This document shows, piece after piece, positions 12,248-23,320 of a stretch of DNA of 64,000 nucleotides (within the stretch, counting starts at the first letter, position 1; every line of letters begins with the position of its first letter). The notes below the pieces were generated by a model. That model saw nothing but the letters and a program-made list of their open reading frames with translations. It did not search any database and was not told the origin of the DNA. The DNA is from Norana najaformis (taxonomy: Eukaryota; Annelida; Clitellata; Crassiclitellata; Hormogastridae), in the NCBI GenBank assembly GCA_964023275.1, contig OZ029920.1, positions 579,326 through 643,325 on the forward strand, given 5' to 3'. The position numbers and the translations under genes were made by a program.

Positions 12248-12326
12248 CCACGGCCTTCTGAGAGAGCCTCCGCTGATGACGTCACAGATAGTTGTAGCTG
12301 GCCTGTTCCTATTAAGAAGGCCGTGG
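12248..12326. repeat. 79-bp inverted-repeat structure at the transposon's right end
   Basis: CCACGGCCTTCT (12248-12259) is perfectly complementary to AGAAGGCCGTGG (12315-12326). An extra terminus-like copy therefore sits in direct orientation 67 bp inside the right TIR. Confidence 0.75.
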
Positions 12327-13260
12327 TCAGTCTCGGTCAGTTTTCGTTGTTTAACGACATCTTGTGGCTGCCAGGGCCGTTGACGTCGACGTCACCTTAC
12401 GTCACAGTATTTGGTTTCTAACAGTTTAACGACATCTTATGGCGTCAAAGGCCGTTGACGTTGGTAACAAACAATTCAGAGAGGTCCGCGCTGTTTTGTG
12501 AAATACCTGTATTTCACAAAATGCGACGTCAACTGCCTTTGATGCCATAAGATGTCGTTATAAACTGCGGAACCACTCGGTAGTTCATTAGCTAGTTTAA
12601 GTGTACCAGTTGTAGAAACTTTTCTATCGATGGCAGCTTTAAGACGTCGATTAACGCTGGAAACTAATCGCTCTGTCACGGAACATGTAATCAGGTCGTG
12701 CCAGGCCCAACCCGGGATCAAGGAGAAGGGCGACGCTAACTATCTATGTTATGACACACCGTCGCTTTACAGAAACCACTTCCCATCGCTAGGTTAGAAG
12801 CAACAATTAAATCGCTTTCTGAGAAGTTATATATTCCTCGTTTTCGTTCAATCGTTATATACAGGCAACAATAAAATGTTTGGCATCGCCCCAGATTTGC
12901 GTTTTATGTTCAACATTAGGTGGCAGTCTTCGGCTCTGGCAGCCAAAAGATGTCGCTAAACTGACTGCTCCAGAATATCAGGTCTGTTTGGACACCTTTA
13001 AATCGATTTATTCAAAGATATATAAAGTTCAATTTCGTTCAACCGCTAGATTAAACTCCGCCACTGCTTTGTTTGGGGGCGGTGCCAGTCCCAAGCCTGG
13101 ATAAAGGAGGAGGGCGACGGCAACGGCCTTTGATGCCATAAGCTTTCGTTAAACTGCGGAACTACAACCGCTAGATGTTTCATTCAAACAAATATGCAAA
13201 AATCGGTGTAAACGACTCGGCAGCCATAAGATTTCGTTAGAAACTGGACAATGCAGTTAC
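12327..13260. repeat. Modular repeat cluster, mixed orientation
   Basis: Inverted module C at about 12352 and 12425 (TTTAACGACATCTT), direct C at about 12525, variant B at about 12690-12770. Further copies are A at about 12990 (GGACACCTTTAAATCG) and a full B-C at 13050-13165 (GTGCCAGTCCCAAGCCTGG, TTTGATGCCATAAGC). No gene. Confidence 0.78.
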
Positions 13261-13609
13261 TGTTAAGACATGTATTGTCTTGTTTCACTTTCTGACTGCT
13301 GAGTTGTGTAGGATAATAATTATAAATAACAGAAATAAATATTCATTTAAGAAGCCACACCACTGCCACACTCGGTTCGTGCCAGTCCGAGGCCAACAGT
13401 TGGAGGCTAACTCTTCAGTTAAATTTTCCGTGGAGCTATGTTGCGATGAACGCTGTTAGTCATTCCAAGCTTTAATGTTGCTTATGAGATTAAAGGCCCC
13501 TGACAACATTCGGATGTATTATTTGATAATTCTCCTGGAATTAAATTCTCTTGAATCTTCCATCTTGCTCTCCAGATCTTACTCGTACGTTCATTTGATG
13601 TCTGGTTCG

Positions 13610-13710
13610 TTGTTCTAGCTGCAATAGTAGTAGTAGTTGTAGTAATAGTTGTTGTTGTAATTGTTGTTGCTGTAATCGTCGTCGTCGTCGTTGTTGTTGT
13701 TTTTGTTGTT
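13610..13710. repeat. GTT/GTA/GTC trinucleotide microsatellite
   Basis: Imperfect runs of GTAGTAGTA, GTTGTTGTT and GTCGTCGTC. Open frames on the minus strand here are poly-Gln or poly-Thr translations of the repeat. Confidence 0.85.
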
Positions 13711-13889
13711 TGCGACAAAGCGTGATATCCACAGGCAGCGTCGGCCTTGCATTTGGAAAAACGAAAGAAATTAAAGCTGTTTTAAAGAACATAAAGTATT
13801 TATCGACAACTCGTCACTGCCGTTGATGCCTACTCTACAACACATTAGACTATCATAAACTACCATCCGGTAGAAAATGAACTTTATAA

Positions 13890-16560
13890 TAGCGTGTGTA
13901 AACTGGTTTTAAAGGTGTCTAAGCAGAGCCTAAAATATTCCTTGTATCGAGTGTCTACCGACATCTTATGGTTGCCAGGAACGTTGACTCGACTTTACAA
14001 TATATTATGAAAATTATTGGATCTAGCAACTGAACAAAATGAGGGATACATAGCGTTTGAAAAAAGAATTTCAAAGCGTTTAAATACAGTCGAACAATAT
14101 TAGTGGCATCGAATGTTTAACAACATCTTATCGTAGTCATAAGATCGAGATTTAGTAACCGCCCAACGCAGGCTAAGTCTGATGTTTAACAACATCTTAT
14201 CGTAGTCATAAGATCGAGATTTAGTAACCGCCCAACGCAGGCTAAGTCTGGGGAACCAGCTGACTGACATACGCTTCGTCAAAACAAAATCGATAGGCAG
14301 AAAGGAATTAAAGACATCTTCTGGTTGTCAGTGCCGTTGATGTCGACACTATTATACATAAGTGCGATTGTTGAAAAAACTAGCAAACAGCATTGGCAGT
14401 TTCCGTTTGACGACGCTCTGTCATAACGAAGATGATTAACGTCGCCCTGCTTCTTCATATAGGCTTCGAACTGGCACCACCCGAATAAAGCAAGGGCGGA
14501 GTTTGAAAAATTTTTAAAATGTGCTTATAGACATCTTGTGGTCACCAAAAGCATTTAACGTCTACCTCTGCTTTAATAAGTGGTAATTGGTGAATCAGCG
14601 ATTAAGCGAACGCGATCAATAGATGTCGCAGTCACGATTTAGACGTAACTTCGAGGAGCCACCCGCATCACTGCCCTTTCTGCTCTCGACATGAAATGGC
14701 CGCTTCCCTTATCATCTCTGCCCATAGAGTCCGTTCTCTCCAATGAATATTTAGGATTGGTTGCTTCTTTAAGGGAGTCAACGCTAAAGCTTTGTCTCTG
14801 GGTCACTTAAGCTTTGTCTCTTAGGAGACTTTGCACCAACAATGCAAAGCAGAATCGTCGTGCAAGCCAACTTCCAGGATTTATGTATCGCCTGAGGTTT
14901 GGATTTCACGATTAGGGCTCAGAAGTACTATTAGGATCCGCAATGCTATTACATTCGTATTCACGAGGCAACGGGTGACATCAGGACAACAGGTTGGTCA
15001 ACTGGAGATTGCATGTAGGTTTCCAAAGTTTAACGACATCTTATGACATTAAAGGCAGTTGATGTCCACTGGGAAAAAATTTTGTGCAGTTTTTAATGTA
15101 ATTGTAATACTTAATTCTCTGACCTAGCGATTGAAGGAAAATGAGCACTTATAGGGATGGAGAAGACGATTTAAAGGTGTCTAAACAGAGCGTAATCAAG
15201 TTAATATTTGAGTATTACGTATTGCTTAGCGACATCTACTGGGTGCCATGGTTGTTGATCTTAGCTTCATCTTGCACATTAACCACAACGGCAGAAAGAA
15301 ATAATAGCATTTGTGGGTAGTTTCTGTTTAAAGATGTTGTGTCATTATGAAGATGATAAGCGTCGTCTTCTTTATAATAATTGTCTCTGAACTTCTATAG
15401 CGCCACTGTATTAATGCTTAAGGCTTCAGTATATAGTCGATGCTAAACAAAATCGTTGGTTAATCCGGTCGAAAAGTCAAGAAAGGAATCCGAGAAGACA
15501 CAGAAAGAGCCTACGGAGGAAATGAGTCCAGGAAGAGATGATTTTTAAGTCCAGATCATCAAGGCTTCAAACTGGCACCGCCCGAATGAAGGCTGTGGCG
15601 GATTCCAAGGGTTTAAAGTGCGTATGTCTGGACTAAGGTCTGTGATAAAATAGCGTTCGATATGATAACTATTCCTCTTGAAGATAATTCGACCAGAAAT
15701 CAAATGATCGACAGAAAATTGTAATTTCGAGCAGAAAATCATTAATCAGACAGATATCCGAAGGTAAATTGTAAGAATTGCTTTACTTGATGGCATAATT
15801 GATCAATAATTTATTTAATCAGTGATCGATATATTTAAAAATCCAATAAAATCTGGAAACTTCTAGCGCCAATTCTCGCGCCGTAAGTTGTAATGCACGC
15901 CACTGTAAGCAGCGATAAAGGCTGACTGATACAATAATCTGCGCTTTTGACTTTAGCCACGACATCTTTTCAGCCAGATATTGACGGCTTCTAAACATCG
16001 TTAATTGTTGGGCGCTTAATTAAGTGCCATGTATTGAAATATGAACGGCGTACAGTAGGTTTTTCTAAATGGCGTTAATTTTTCCATTAATTTGAAATAT
16101 TTCAGTAGCAACATTATTTTGTTTTGATATTTGAAAAGCTTTTACATTACTTTATCTATTATATGGAAAACATTTTTGCATTAAATATGTGTGGCCCGCC
16201 GGAAGTTACACAACAGCTTGTTTTGACTCTTGGTGCAAAATCTTTGGGAATCACTGCTATATTCGTATTGACCGGGAACTGAGATCCAAGTGTACTGAAC
16301 TAAGGATTTCACGAAATGAGCCTCATATAGGGTTGTAAGTAACCGATTTAAAGGTGTCTAAATAAAGTAAAAAAGTTAATATTTGAGTATTATTCAGTGC
16401 TTAGCGACATCATGTGGATGCTAAAGCTGTTGACGTCGACCTCATCTTGTGTAGTTTTTGTTTAACGACGCTGTGTCATAGCGAACACAATAAGCGTCGC
16501 TCTCCTTTATAATTATAATCTGTGAACTTCTATAGCGCTAGTGTATTACTGCTCAAGGCA
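13890..16560. repeat. Modular repeat cluster, mainly inverted
   Basis: Inverted module A recurs near 13908, 15168 and 16341 (TTTAAAGGTGTCTAA). Inverted C recurs near 13957, 14312, 14530, 15030, 15225 and 16393 (cores like GACATCTTRTGGYTGCCA). Variant B (CTGTGTCATAGCGAA type) recurs near 14400, 15335 and 16455. Between modules the sequence is unrelated, so this is a degraded nest of insertions or a decayed satellite. No gene is visible. Confidence 0.72.
14113..14250 (+). repeat. 69-bp exact tandem duplication with internal hairpin
   Basis: The unit starting ATGTTTAACAACATC occurs twice without a gap (14113-14181, 14182-14250) and appears identical. Each unit holds ATCTTAT and ATAAGAT around a 7-base loop. 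It includes a module C core. Confidence 0.88.
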
Positions 16561-17154
16561 CCAGTTATGGTCGCTGCTAAGAGAAGAATGGTGTAGAATG
16601 GTAAGGACTGCACCTCATGTTTTCAAAGGCCCTGTTTCAAATTGTAGGCTACTGTTCTAATGGATCCACTGTCCATCCATTCTAGATGAAATACGGCTTA
16701 TCATCTTCCTTCATCGGCGTCATTTTGGCCGAATAAATGCTCAGTTGAATAGTCGTATATATGTATTTTCTTTCACACATGTTGACCCCAGATATGGCAA
16801 AGGTCGCGGCAACTTAAGAAATTATCCGCTTTTGAACCATCTATATATACAGGATTGATGATGGCAGTTTTGTATTAATTTGAGCAATGCTTCTGTGAAG
16901 TAATTTAGAAATATATAACGTTGGGAAAAACGATCTAGATAAACAGAGCCTAATGCTATTCGTAGCTTAATAATATCCAGTGTTCAGCTTTCAGGGCCAC
17001 TGATATCGATCTTCCCCTCTATAGCATTAGCTAATTTAAGCGACGTAAACGGAAATTTCCATTTAAGTAACATAGGAAATATGTAACCAACAAATCAGTT
17101 TTAAGACAAGTGTCCAATGTTTAGCGACATCTGTTGATGTCGACCTTAACTTGC
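16561..17154. other. Non-coding, nothing recognised apart from module scraps
   Basis: A weak inverted module C core lies near 17122 (TTTAGCGACATCTG). No open frame or RNA gene. Confidence 0.45.
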
Positions 17155-17335
17155 GTGTTAATTATCTGCTTTGCAACTCTCCTACTGAGGCTGTCTTTCG
17201 CTCTAACCTGAAATCTTACCTCCTCCTGTCTACTTCAGGTTCTTAATGCTTCACATAACCCCGCTTCAAGTGCACTTCTGAACTTTACAAGGAGGACATT
17301 AACAAATTTTAGTTGTATTGTATTGTATTTTACAA
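17155..17335 (+). mobile_element. LINE 3'-end relict with TTGTA-repeat tail
   Basis: It translates to a short SPTEAVFRSNLKSYLL-like stretch, the shape of the LINE C-terminus (compare FRSELKRLIF at 32.05 kb). A TTGTATTGTATTGTATT tail follows at about 17311-17328. It is short and diverged. Confidence 0.5.
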
Positions 17336-17754
17336 GGACACTAGCGATTAAAAAAAATCAAGAATATGTAATGTAGAAAAGCGATTTAATTTTGTCCAAC
17401 TGTGGCCTTAATTAAATAAGTCACATTATAACTGCCATTATCTTACATATGAGGTATGCTCTACAATACATGTTATGCGTTTTTTCATGAAACTCTCGTC
17501 GACGGTATGATAATCTCTCAAATACTCTTTGTATTTTGACAAGAATTCATCTTTTGAAGCATATTCCTCTCTTGGCTTTCGAACCGATTCCTTGTGACGA
17601 CCATCAACTGATGCCTTAAGCATATTTACAGTGGTTCCTATAGTAACATTACTACTCATTATTAGTAGCCATTTCAATGTAGCAAAGTAAAGTCAGAAAG
17701 TGACACCAGGCAAGAAAGTCAACAGCAATTACATTTTCTTCTTTTAATGGACAT

Positions 17755-18620
17755 ATTATGAATGTCACAGTCGTTGACGTCGACTTTCCCTTAAAGCTGA
17801 TACTTTGACCATCCGGCGATTGCGCGAAAATGAAAAATATATAGCATTGAGTTAACGTAAATAAAGGGGTCTAAACAGACCTAATATTTTGGAGCATTCA
17901 GTGTTTATCCGTATCACATGCCCGGGTTTGTGACCTTCACATATCTTCTCATATCTCTGTCATTATATATAATATATATATATATGTTTGATTTTTGCAT
18001 AGTGAGAACTGTTCATAATTTTTCCCATCGACGTCATCGACCTTTGATTCCACACCATGTCGTTAAAGTGTTGGATCAATCTAATCAATAGCATTCATGG
18101 GGTGTTATCCCTTATATTTTAGGTTAAGATCGACGTCAACGACCCTGGCAGCCGCAAGATGAAATGAAGCAATCGATTCTAGTAATGAATATATTCGGTT
18201 GTCTTTGGACACCTTCAAATCGATCTTTTCGATCAACAGCTTGCAATAAACTCCGCTACTGCCTTTTGTTGGGTAGTGCCAGCCCCATGCCTGGAAAAAG
18301 GAGGAGATAAAATCGTTAGCTGTCTACATTTGAAGCTTATCCACGTTATATATGCTTAATTTCCTATCAACCAAGAGTCGCAAATTACACTAGAAACGTT
18401 AATGAACGTCGATGTCAACAGCCATGGTAGCGAAAAGTCGATAAACTCTCAATTTTATTAATTATGTTAGGTTACGCTTAGACAACTGTAAATCACGTTT
18501 ATGTAGCGTTATATATAAGAGTCATTTCGTGCAATTGCTAGTCACTCCATGTTCCCGTCCCTAAATGTCAAAGGGCTTTGACGCCTTAAGATGTCGTTAA
18601 ACATTATAAATCGCTACAAT
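17755..18620. repeat. Modular repeat cluster
   Basis: Contains inverted A near 17868 (AAAGGGGTCTAAACAGAC) and C-type cores near 18045, 18130, 18408 and 18570. A also occurs near 18204 and 18472 and B at 18240-18305. An ATAT run lies at about 17965-17985. Confidence 0.65.
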
Positions 18621-18628
18621 GTCAGAAT

Positions 18629-18726
18629 CTCTCTCTCTCTCTGTCTCTCTCTCTCTGTCTCTCTCTCTCCCTTTCTCTTCCTCTCTCTCTCTCTCTCACC
18701 CTCTCTCTCTCCCTCTCTCTCTCTCT

Positions 18727-18783
<57 letters not shown>

Positions 18784-18802
18784 TCTCTCTTTCTCTCTCT
18801 CG
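18629..18802. repeat. (TC)n microsatellite
   Basis: About 170 bases of CT/TC dinucleotides with few interruptions, including a long perfect run near 18728-18776. The Ser-Leu frames over it are artefacts. Confidence 0.95.
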
Positions 18803-18837
18803 GTTTACCTGTTACATGCTTGATTCTAACTTAATAA

Positions 18838-19145
18838 TGAGGTCAGGCTTAGACACCTTTAAATCACTTTTATTCAATACTATATATATGACTCATTTTT
18901 CGTTTGTTCGATTTTTTAAACTCCGCCACTGCCTTGTTTGGGGGTAGTGCCAGTCCCAACCCTGGATAAAGTAGGAGGGCGACGGCAACGGGCTTTGATG
19001 CCATAAGCTGTCGTTAAACTGTGGAACTACTACTTGTTCGATTTCCGCCACTGCCTTGTTTGGGGTAGTGCCAGTCACAAAGGAGGTCGACGGCAACGGC
19101 CTTTGATGCCATAAGCTGTCGTTAAAAACTGCGGAACTACATTTG
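18838..19145 (+). repeat. Modular repeat, A-B-C followed by a second B-C
   Basis: Module A at 18841 (GGCTTAGACACCTTTAAATC), B at 18918-18985, C at 18992-19025, then another B-C at 19040-19130. It is one of the best copies for deriving a consensus. Confidence 0.82.
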
Positions 19146-19444
19146 TTCGATTGTCACTTCAATCCAAACGTTAAATAATGGAAAATAGGAAAATAGTTGT
19201 TTTAAAATAATTAGTTATGGGAGACAATGAATGTCTTTTCGGAACCAAACTGCAGACATTTAATCGAACTAATATTAAAATGAAAATTACTAAGCTTATT
19301 TATATAAATACGCGCAACTCAGATAAAGCCTGAAACTAAAACAACTTCGTCACATCTGGTATTTTATTTTATCATACCTCAAAATCTGCAGTAGAGACTC
19401 TGGTTGGGTACAGAGGGTAGGTACAGAGACAGAAATTGAGGCAC

Positions 19445-19448
<4 letters not shown>

Positions 19449-19541
<93 letters not shown>
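19449..19541. repeat. (TA)n microsatellite
   Basis: About 45 uninterrupted TA units. Confidence 0.97.
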
Positions 19542-19543
<2 letters not shown>

Positions 19544-19649
19544 TTTGTAATATAATATAGAACTTATTCAACATTGTGCATCTTCCGAAACCCTACATTT
19601 CGCTGTTTCTCTTTTCGTGATTTTGGGATAATACTCGTTTGATTTAAAG

Positions 19650-19798
19650 GAAAGACCTGCCACTGAGCCTTTAAAATCTCGTCCGTACAAGAAGTATGTC
19701 ATTATTGCAGTTAGTGGCATACTTCCTGAGCCATCATTCTCACTGCCATCCTGGTTGGTATGCATCTTTTCTCCAAGGTGCAGAATGACATTGTGCAG
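19650..19798 (+). pseudogene. Frameshifted transmembrane exon
   Basis: It begins after TTTAAAG and ends CAG|GTAAGT. The first part reads ERPATEPLKSRPYKKYVII; a one-base deletion near 19713-19720 then throws the frame off. In the shifted frame the sequence resumes AIILTAILVGMHLFSKV. The intact relative is the inverted exon at 26686-26835 (150 nt against 149 here). Flanks are also similar, so this is a duplicated genomic segment rather than a retrocopy. The pogo transposon begins about 150 bp downstream. Confidence 0.78.
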
Positions 19799-20662
19799 GT
19801 AAGTGAAATACAATTACCATCGGCTATTAACGTATATCTGAAACTGGTTTCTGTTGTATGCTCGGCTTATTAAACTTAAGATAACAAGAAACGCGTTTTA
19901 AATGCAGGTAGAAATACAGACAGAAAATTCAAGATAACAAATTAGGGGAGAGTGCTCTAAGATGCCCAGGGTGAATAAGACGCTCACCCCCTTTAAAACG
20001 TAACTGAAGACAGAATTTCGCATTTTAGTTGTGTCTTTGCATGTAGCGACATCTTGGGAACCTTCAGTTGCAACGGCATTAAAATATTTTAGGTATTGGC
20101 ATGGTTACGTGACTTTTTAAATTTTGACTACTTTTCCGTAAGTACGCAATTACGAATTTGCTTATTTTTCTCAGTAACCTTATGCACTACTCAGATGTGA
20201 ATTTTCACGTTTATACTAGGTTACGTTTTGGGTGTTTCAGTGGTTTTATTCAATTTTTAAAGTAGAGCTAGTTAACCAAAATGGCGTCAATAGAGTAGGA
20301 CTAGTAAAATTACAAGATGTCCATGGGCGTCTTGAATACATTGGAGGCATAGAGATTGCAAGATGCCCATGGGCATACTGAAAACCCTGGGCATCTTAGA
20401 GCATCACTTTTGGATTTTGAGTTTAAAGAGGAATGCCGTTGATGGTGCAGCTGGGAAAATGTTAATGACTTAATAATATAAGAAGCAGCAATTTTATAGC
20501 ACCGTACAAAGCCAAGTCGTTACATGGGTGTTTTCTAGTTAAAGGCATGTAGCTGTAGAAGTGATAGATTTTGATTACTTTTTAATGGTTATAACATAGT
20601 TGTGTATGTGGATGTGATGTATTTCTCTGCCTATTAGATTATTTTTATAGGAGCTTGGTGAA

Positions 20663-22867
20663 ATGGTTTATCAGAGAAAGACAACCCGTGGAAGGTATGG
20701 TTTAGAGATGCTTCGGCAAGCCGTGGAAAAAGTACGAAGGGGAGAAATGAGTAAACGAAAAGCAGAGACAGTGTATGGTGTGCCTCGCAAAACCATTTCA
20801 AGGCATTTGCACGGAAAAGTGCAGAAACCAGGGAATTTGGGACGATTTGGAACTGTTTTGGGCAAAGAGTATGAAGAAACTCTGGTACAGCACGCAATTA
20901 AGCTGCAGCATATGATGTTCGGTCTTGGAACTGTCGACGTGAGAAAGCTTGCTTTTGAGCTGGCTGAATATCAGAAGCTTAAACATCCATTTCGCGATGA
21001 AATGGCTGGAAAAGGGTGGCTTCGAGGTTTTCTAAGACGTCATCCAGAGTTATCTGTCCGCAGCCCAGAATCAACAAGTGTTGCTAGAGCTGTTGGCTTT
21101 AACAGACCAAGTGTTGATAAGTTTTTCCTACTCTACAAGGAAGAGCTTCTAAAGGGCTCATATTCCGCTCATCAAATTTACAACATGGACGAGACTGGAC
21201 TTACCGTAGTTCACCAACCTGGAAAAATTATTGCTAAACGAGGGCAGAAGCAGGTCGGAAAGTTGACCAGTGGCGAGAAGGGTCAGACTATGACAGTAGT
21301 ATGTGCTGTCAACGCTGCTGGGTGCTATGTCCCGCCGATGTTAATATTCAAGCGCAAACGTATGGTTGAAAGTTTACTGCGTGGCACTCCACCAGGAACT
21401 GTGGGCGTTGTTAGTGAAAACGGCTGGATAACAAATGATATTTTTGTGAAATGGCTGAAACACTTCATAGAGTATGTGAAACCGTCTGAGACAAATAAAA
21501 TCATCCTTGTTCTAGATGGTCACTGTTCACACAAAACTCTTGCTGCAATTGAACTTGCTCGAAGCAGCAGCATTGTTTTGGTAGGTTTGCCACCTCATAC
21601 CACTCATAAGATGCAACCACTGGATCGCACAATATATGGACCGCTGAAGGCCAACTACAACTCAGAATGTGATAAATGGATGGTATCGAACGCGGGGCGA
21701 CGAATATCGCCTAATGAATTTGGTACATTGTTTGGTGTTGCTTATATAGGCACTGCAACAATGCAGAAAGCCATTTCAGGATTCAAATGTACAGGACTCT
21801 GGCCTTTCAACCCAGACGTGTTTAATGAAGAGGACTTTGCTGCATCACTTGTAACAGACGAACCTGATCCAGCTACAGAGCACAGCCAAATTTCAGCTGA
21901 TATGGTACTCCATAATTCAGTATCCACTTCAGTGGCTCAAGAATTGGTAAAACTACCTGCCATGATGCCTCCTTTGACTGACCAAGAATTGGTGCCTCTC
22001 GTGATGCCTCCTTCGACTGACCAAGAATTAGTGCCTCTCGTGATGCCTCCTTCGACTGACCAAGAATTAGTGCCTCTCGTGATGCCTCCTTTGACTGACC
22101 AAGAATTAGTGCCTCTCGTGATGCCTCCTTTGACTGACCAAGAATTGGTGCCTCTCGTGATGCCTCCTTCGACTGACCAAGAATTGGTGCCTCTCGTGAT
22201 GCCTCCTTCGACTGACCAAGAATCGGTGCCTCTCGTGATGCCTTCTTCGACTGATAAAGAATCGGTGCCAGCCATGATGCCTTCGATTGACCAAAAATTG
22301 GTACCTACCATTAGGCCTATGCCTACTTCGACTGACCAAGAATGGGTACAGAGGCAGTTTTCAGTGATCAGCAATGTTATTGAATCTATTTCACCATTGC
22401 CTAAAGCAAAACAATTAAGAGAACGGAAAAGGAAGTCTGAGACGGCTGAGGTCTTTACCAGTTCACCATTTAAAAAGAAGGTATTAGAAAAGGTGGGAAA
22501 GACAAAGAAGACAATAATGCCAACAAAAAACTGTGGCACATTGAAGGTCACTGATTCTTCAGCAACAGGCATGGTAAAAACCAAAATGAAGGAACTAAAG
22601 AAACAGAATCTTACAATGCAGACAAGACAAACCAAGGCGGAAAAAGCAAGAATTAGTCTCCAAAAACCTCAATTAAAAAAGAAAGCTAAAAGCAAACCCA
22701 AGTTGGACTGTGAAGGAGATGAAAAATGTCTTATGTGTAATGAATGCTTTAGTGACAGTGCTGCTGGTGAGAAATGGATAAAATGCAGTATGTGTAATGG
22801 TTGGTGCCATGAAGAGTGCACAGATGGCGAGACGTCAAAAGGATTCAAGTGTGACTTTTGTCGTTAG
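20663..22867 (+). CDS. Pogo/Tigger-like transposase with PHD finger
   Basis: An intact 734-aa frame starting at ATG 20663. Residues about 10-60 form a Psq/CENP-B-type helix-turn-helix (MSKRKAETVYGVPRKTISRH). A second HTH block follows to about 140 (GWLRGFLRRHPELSVR). The DDE core is clear: IYNMDETGL (Asp176), VLDGHCSHK (Asp285) and HKMQPLDRTIYGPLK (Asp321), a DD35D spacing. Residues about 434-560 are tandem 13-residue units (MPPSTDQELVPLV type), followed by a Lys-rich linker. The C-terminus (about 690-734) has a Cys/His series, CLMCNECF, WIKCSMCNGWCHEEC and CDFC, typical of a PHD finger. Its role is cut-and-paste transposition in the nucleus; the PHD finger may bind histone tails (inference). 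Similar pogo-PHD fusions are known in invertebrates as unnamed predicted proteins. Confidence 0.92.
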   Translation: MVYQRKTTRGRYGLEMLRQAVEKVRRGEMSKRKAETVYGVPRKTISRHLHGKVQKPGNLGRFGTVLGKEYEETLVQHAIKLQHMMFGLGTVDVRKLAFELAEYQKLKHPFRDEMAGKGWLRGFLRRHPELSVRSPESTSVARAVGFNRPSVDKFFLLYKEELLKGSYSAHQIYNMDETGLTVVHQPGKIIAKRGQKQVGKLTSGEKGQTMTVVCAVNAAGCYVPPMLIFKRKRMVESLLRGTPPGTVGVVSENGWITNDIFVKWLKHFIEYVKPSETNKIILVLDGHCSHKTLAAIELARSSSIVLVGLPPHTTHKMQPLDRTIYGPLKANYNSECDKWMVSNAGRRISPNEFGTLFGVAYIGTATMQKAISGFKCTGLWPFNPDVFNEEDFAASLVTDEPDPATEHSQISADMVLHNSVSTSVAQELVKLPAMMPPLTDQELVPLVMPPSTDQELVPLVMPPSTDQELVPLVMPPLTDQELVPLVMPPLTDQELVPLVMPPSTDQELVPLVMPPSTDQESVPLVMPSSTDKESVPAMMPSIDQKLVPTIRPMPTSTDQEWVQRQFSVISNVIESISPLPKAKQLRERKRKSETAEVFTSSPFKKKVLEKVGKTKKTIMPTKNCGTLKVTDSSATGMVKTKMKELKKQNLTMQTRQTKAEKARISLQKPQLKKKAKSKPKLDCEGDEKCLMCNECFSDSAAGEKWIKCSMCNGWCHEECTDGETSKGFKCDFCR
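21964..22345 (+). repeat. 39-bp coding tandem repeats in the transposase
   Basis: About eight units of 39 bp (13 codons, MPPSTDQELVPLV) with Ser/Leu alternation at position 4, then degenerate units. Near-identity of neighbouring units points to recent unit turnover. Confidence 0.92.
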
Positions 22868-23320
22868 TTATGCTTGACAGTTAAAATCAGCATAACATAT
22901 CACAGCATGAGTTTAACATTTATTTTATTTGCTTATCATGTTCATGTTTGCTGAGTATCAGTAGCTGAATGGTCTTTTAGTTTGTGGTTAAGGTTTTTAA
23001 TTTTTATATAAATTTTACTGCATTAGTCAGAAAAGATACACGATTGCAGCATCGTTCATTTTTAATAATTTTCCATTATTCCAAGATGCCCATCCCATGG
23101 GCTTCTTGCAGCATGGGGTTCCTAAGATGCCCAGTTTGAGACTATGTACTTTTTTAAATTTAAAAAAATTATCTTATTGAATAAACTATTGTCCTTGCTC
23201 TAGTAGCTTAACGAATGTCCAGTCTTTGTATTGGGTACAGATTTGTCCTTCTCATGCCATAAACACAGAAGAAATATGCAATCTTCCTTAGCGTGGGCAT
23301 CTTGGAGCACTCTCCCCCTA

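Larger units (their letters stand above)
8597..12326 (+). mobile_element. P-element-like (THAP) DNA transposon
   Basis: The ends are inverted copies. The left begins CCACGGCCATCTAAATAGGA (8597) and the right, read in reverse complement from 12326, begins CCACGGCCTTCTTAATAGGA; the match runs on to about 27 bp. Inside lies a degenerate THAP plus P-type transposase gene in the same orientation. Flanking 8-bp target duplications are not convincing (GAGTCAAT against TCAGTCTC), as expected for an old copy. P-type transposons with THAP DNA-binding domains are widespread in invertebrates; THAP9 is the domesticated vertebrate relative. Confidence 0.82.
19945..23318 (+). mobile_element. Complete pogo-type DNA transposon
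   Basis: The left end begins GGGGAGAGTGCTCTAAGATG. The right end in reverse complement begins GGGGGAGAGTGCTCCAAGAT. Both are flanked by TA (19943-19944 and 23319-23320), the expected target duplication of the Tc1/mariner-pogo superfamily. Further AAGATGCCCA motifs in both orientations lie in the subterminal zones (about 20310-20400 and 23080-23140) and are probably transposase binding sites. The 734-codon transposase is uninterrupted, so this copy could be recent or active. Confidence 0.92.

Noticed and set aside
12476-13104. Small frames recurring with a VPQFNDSLWHQRPL-like peptide (here, 18.9, 27.2, 41.3 and 54.2 kb)
   Set aside because: All are translations of modules B and C on either strand, not a conserved peptide gene.
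18591-18947. Ser/Leu-rich proteins over 18.6-18.8 kb
   Set aside because: Artefact of the TC microsatellite.
21937-22635. A 232-codon minus-strand frame with tandem repeats
   Set aside because: Shadow of the 39-bp repeats in the pogo transposase; it has no independent features.
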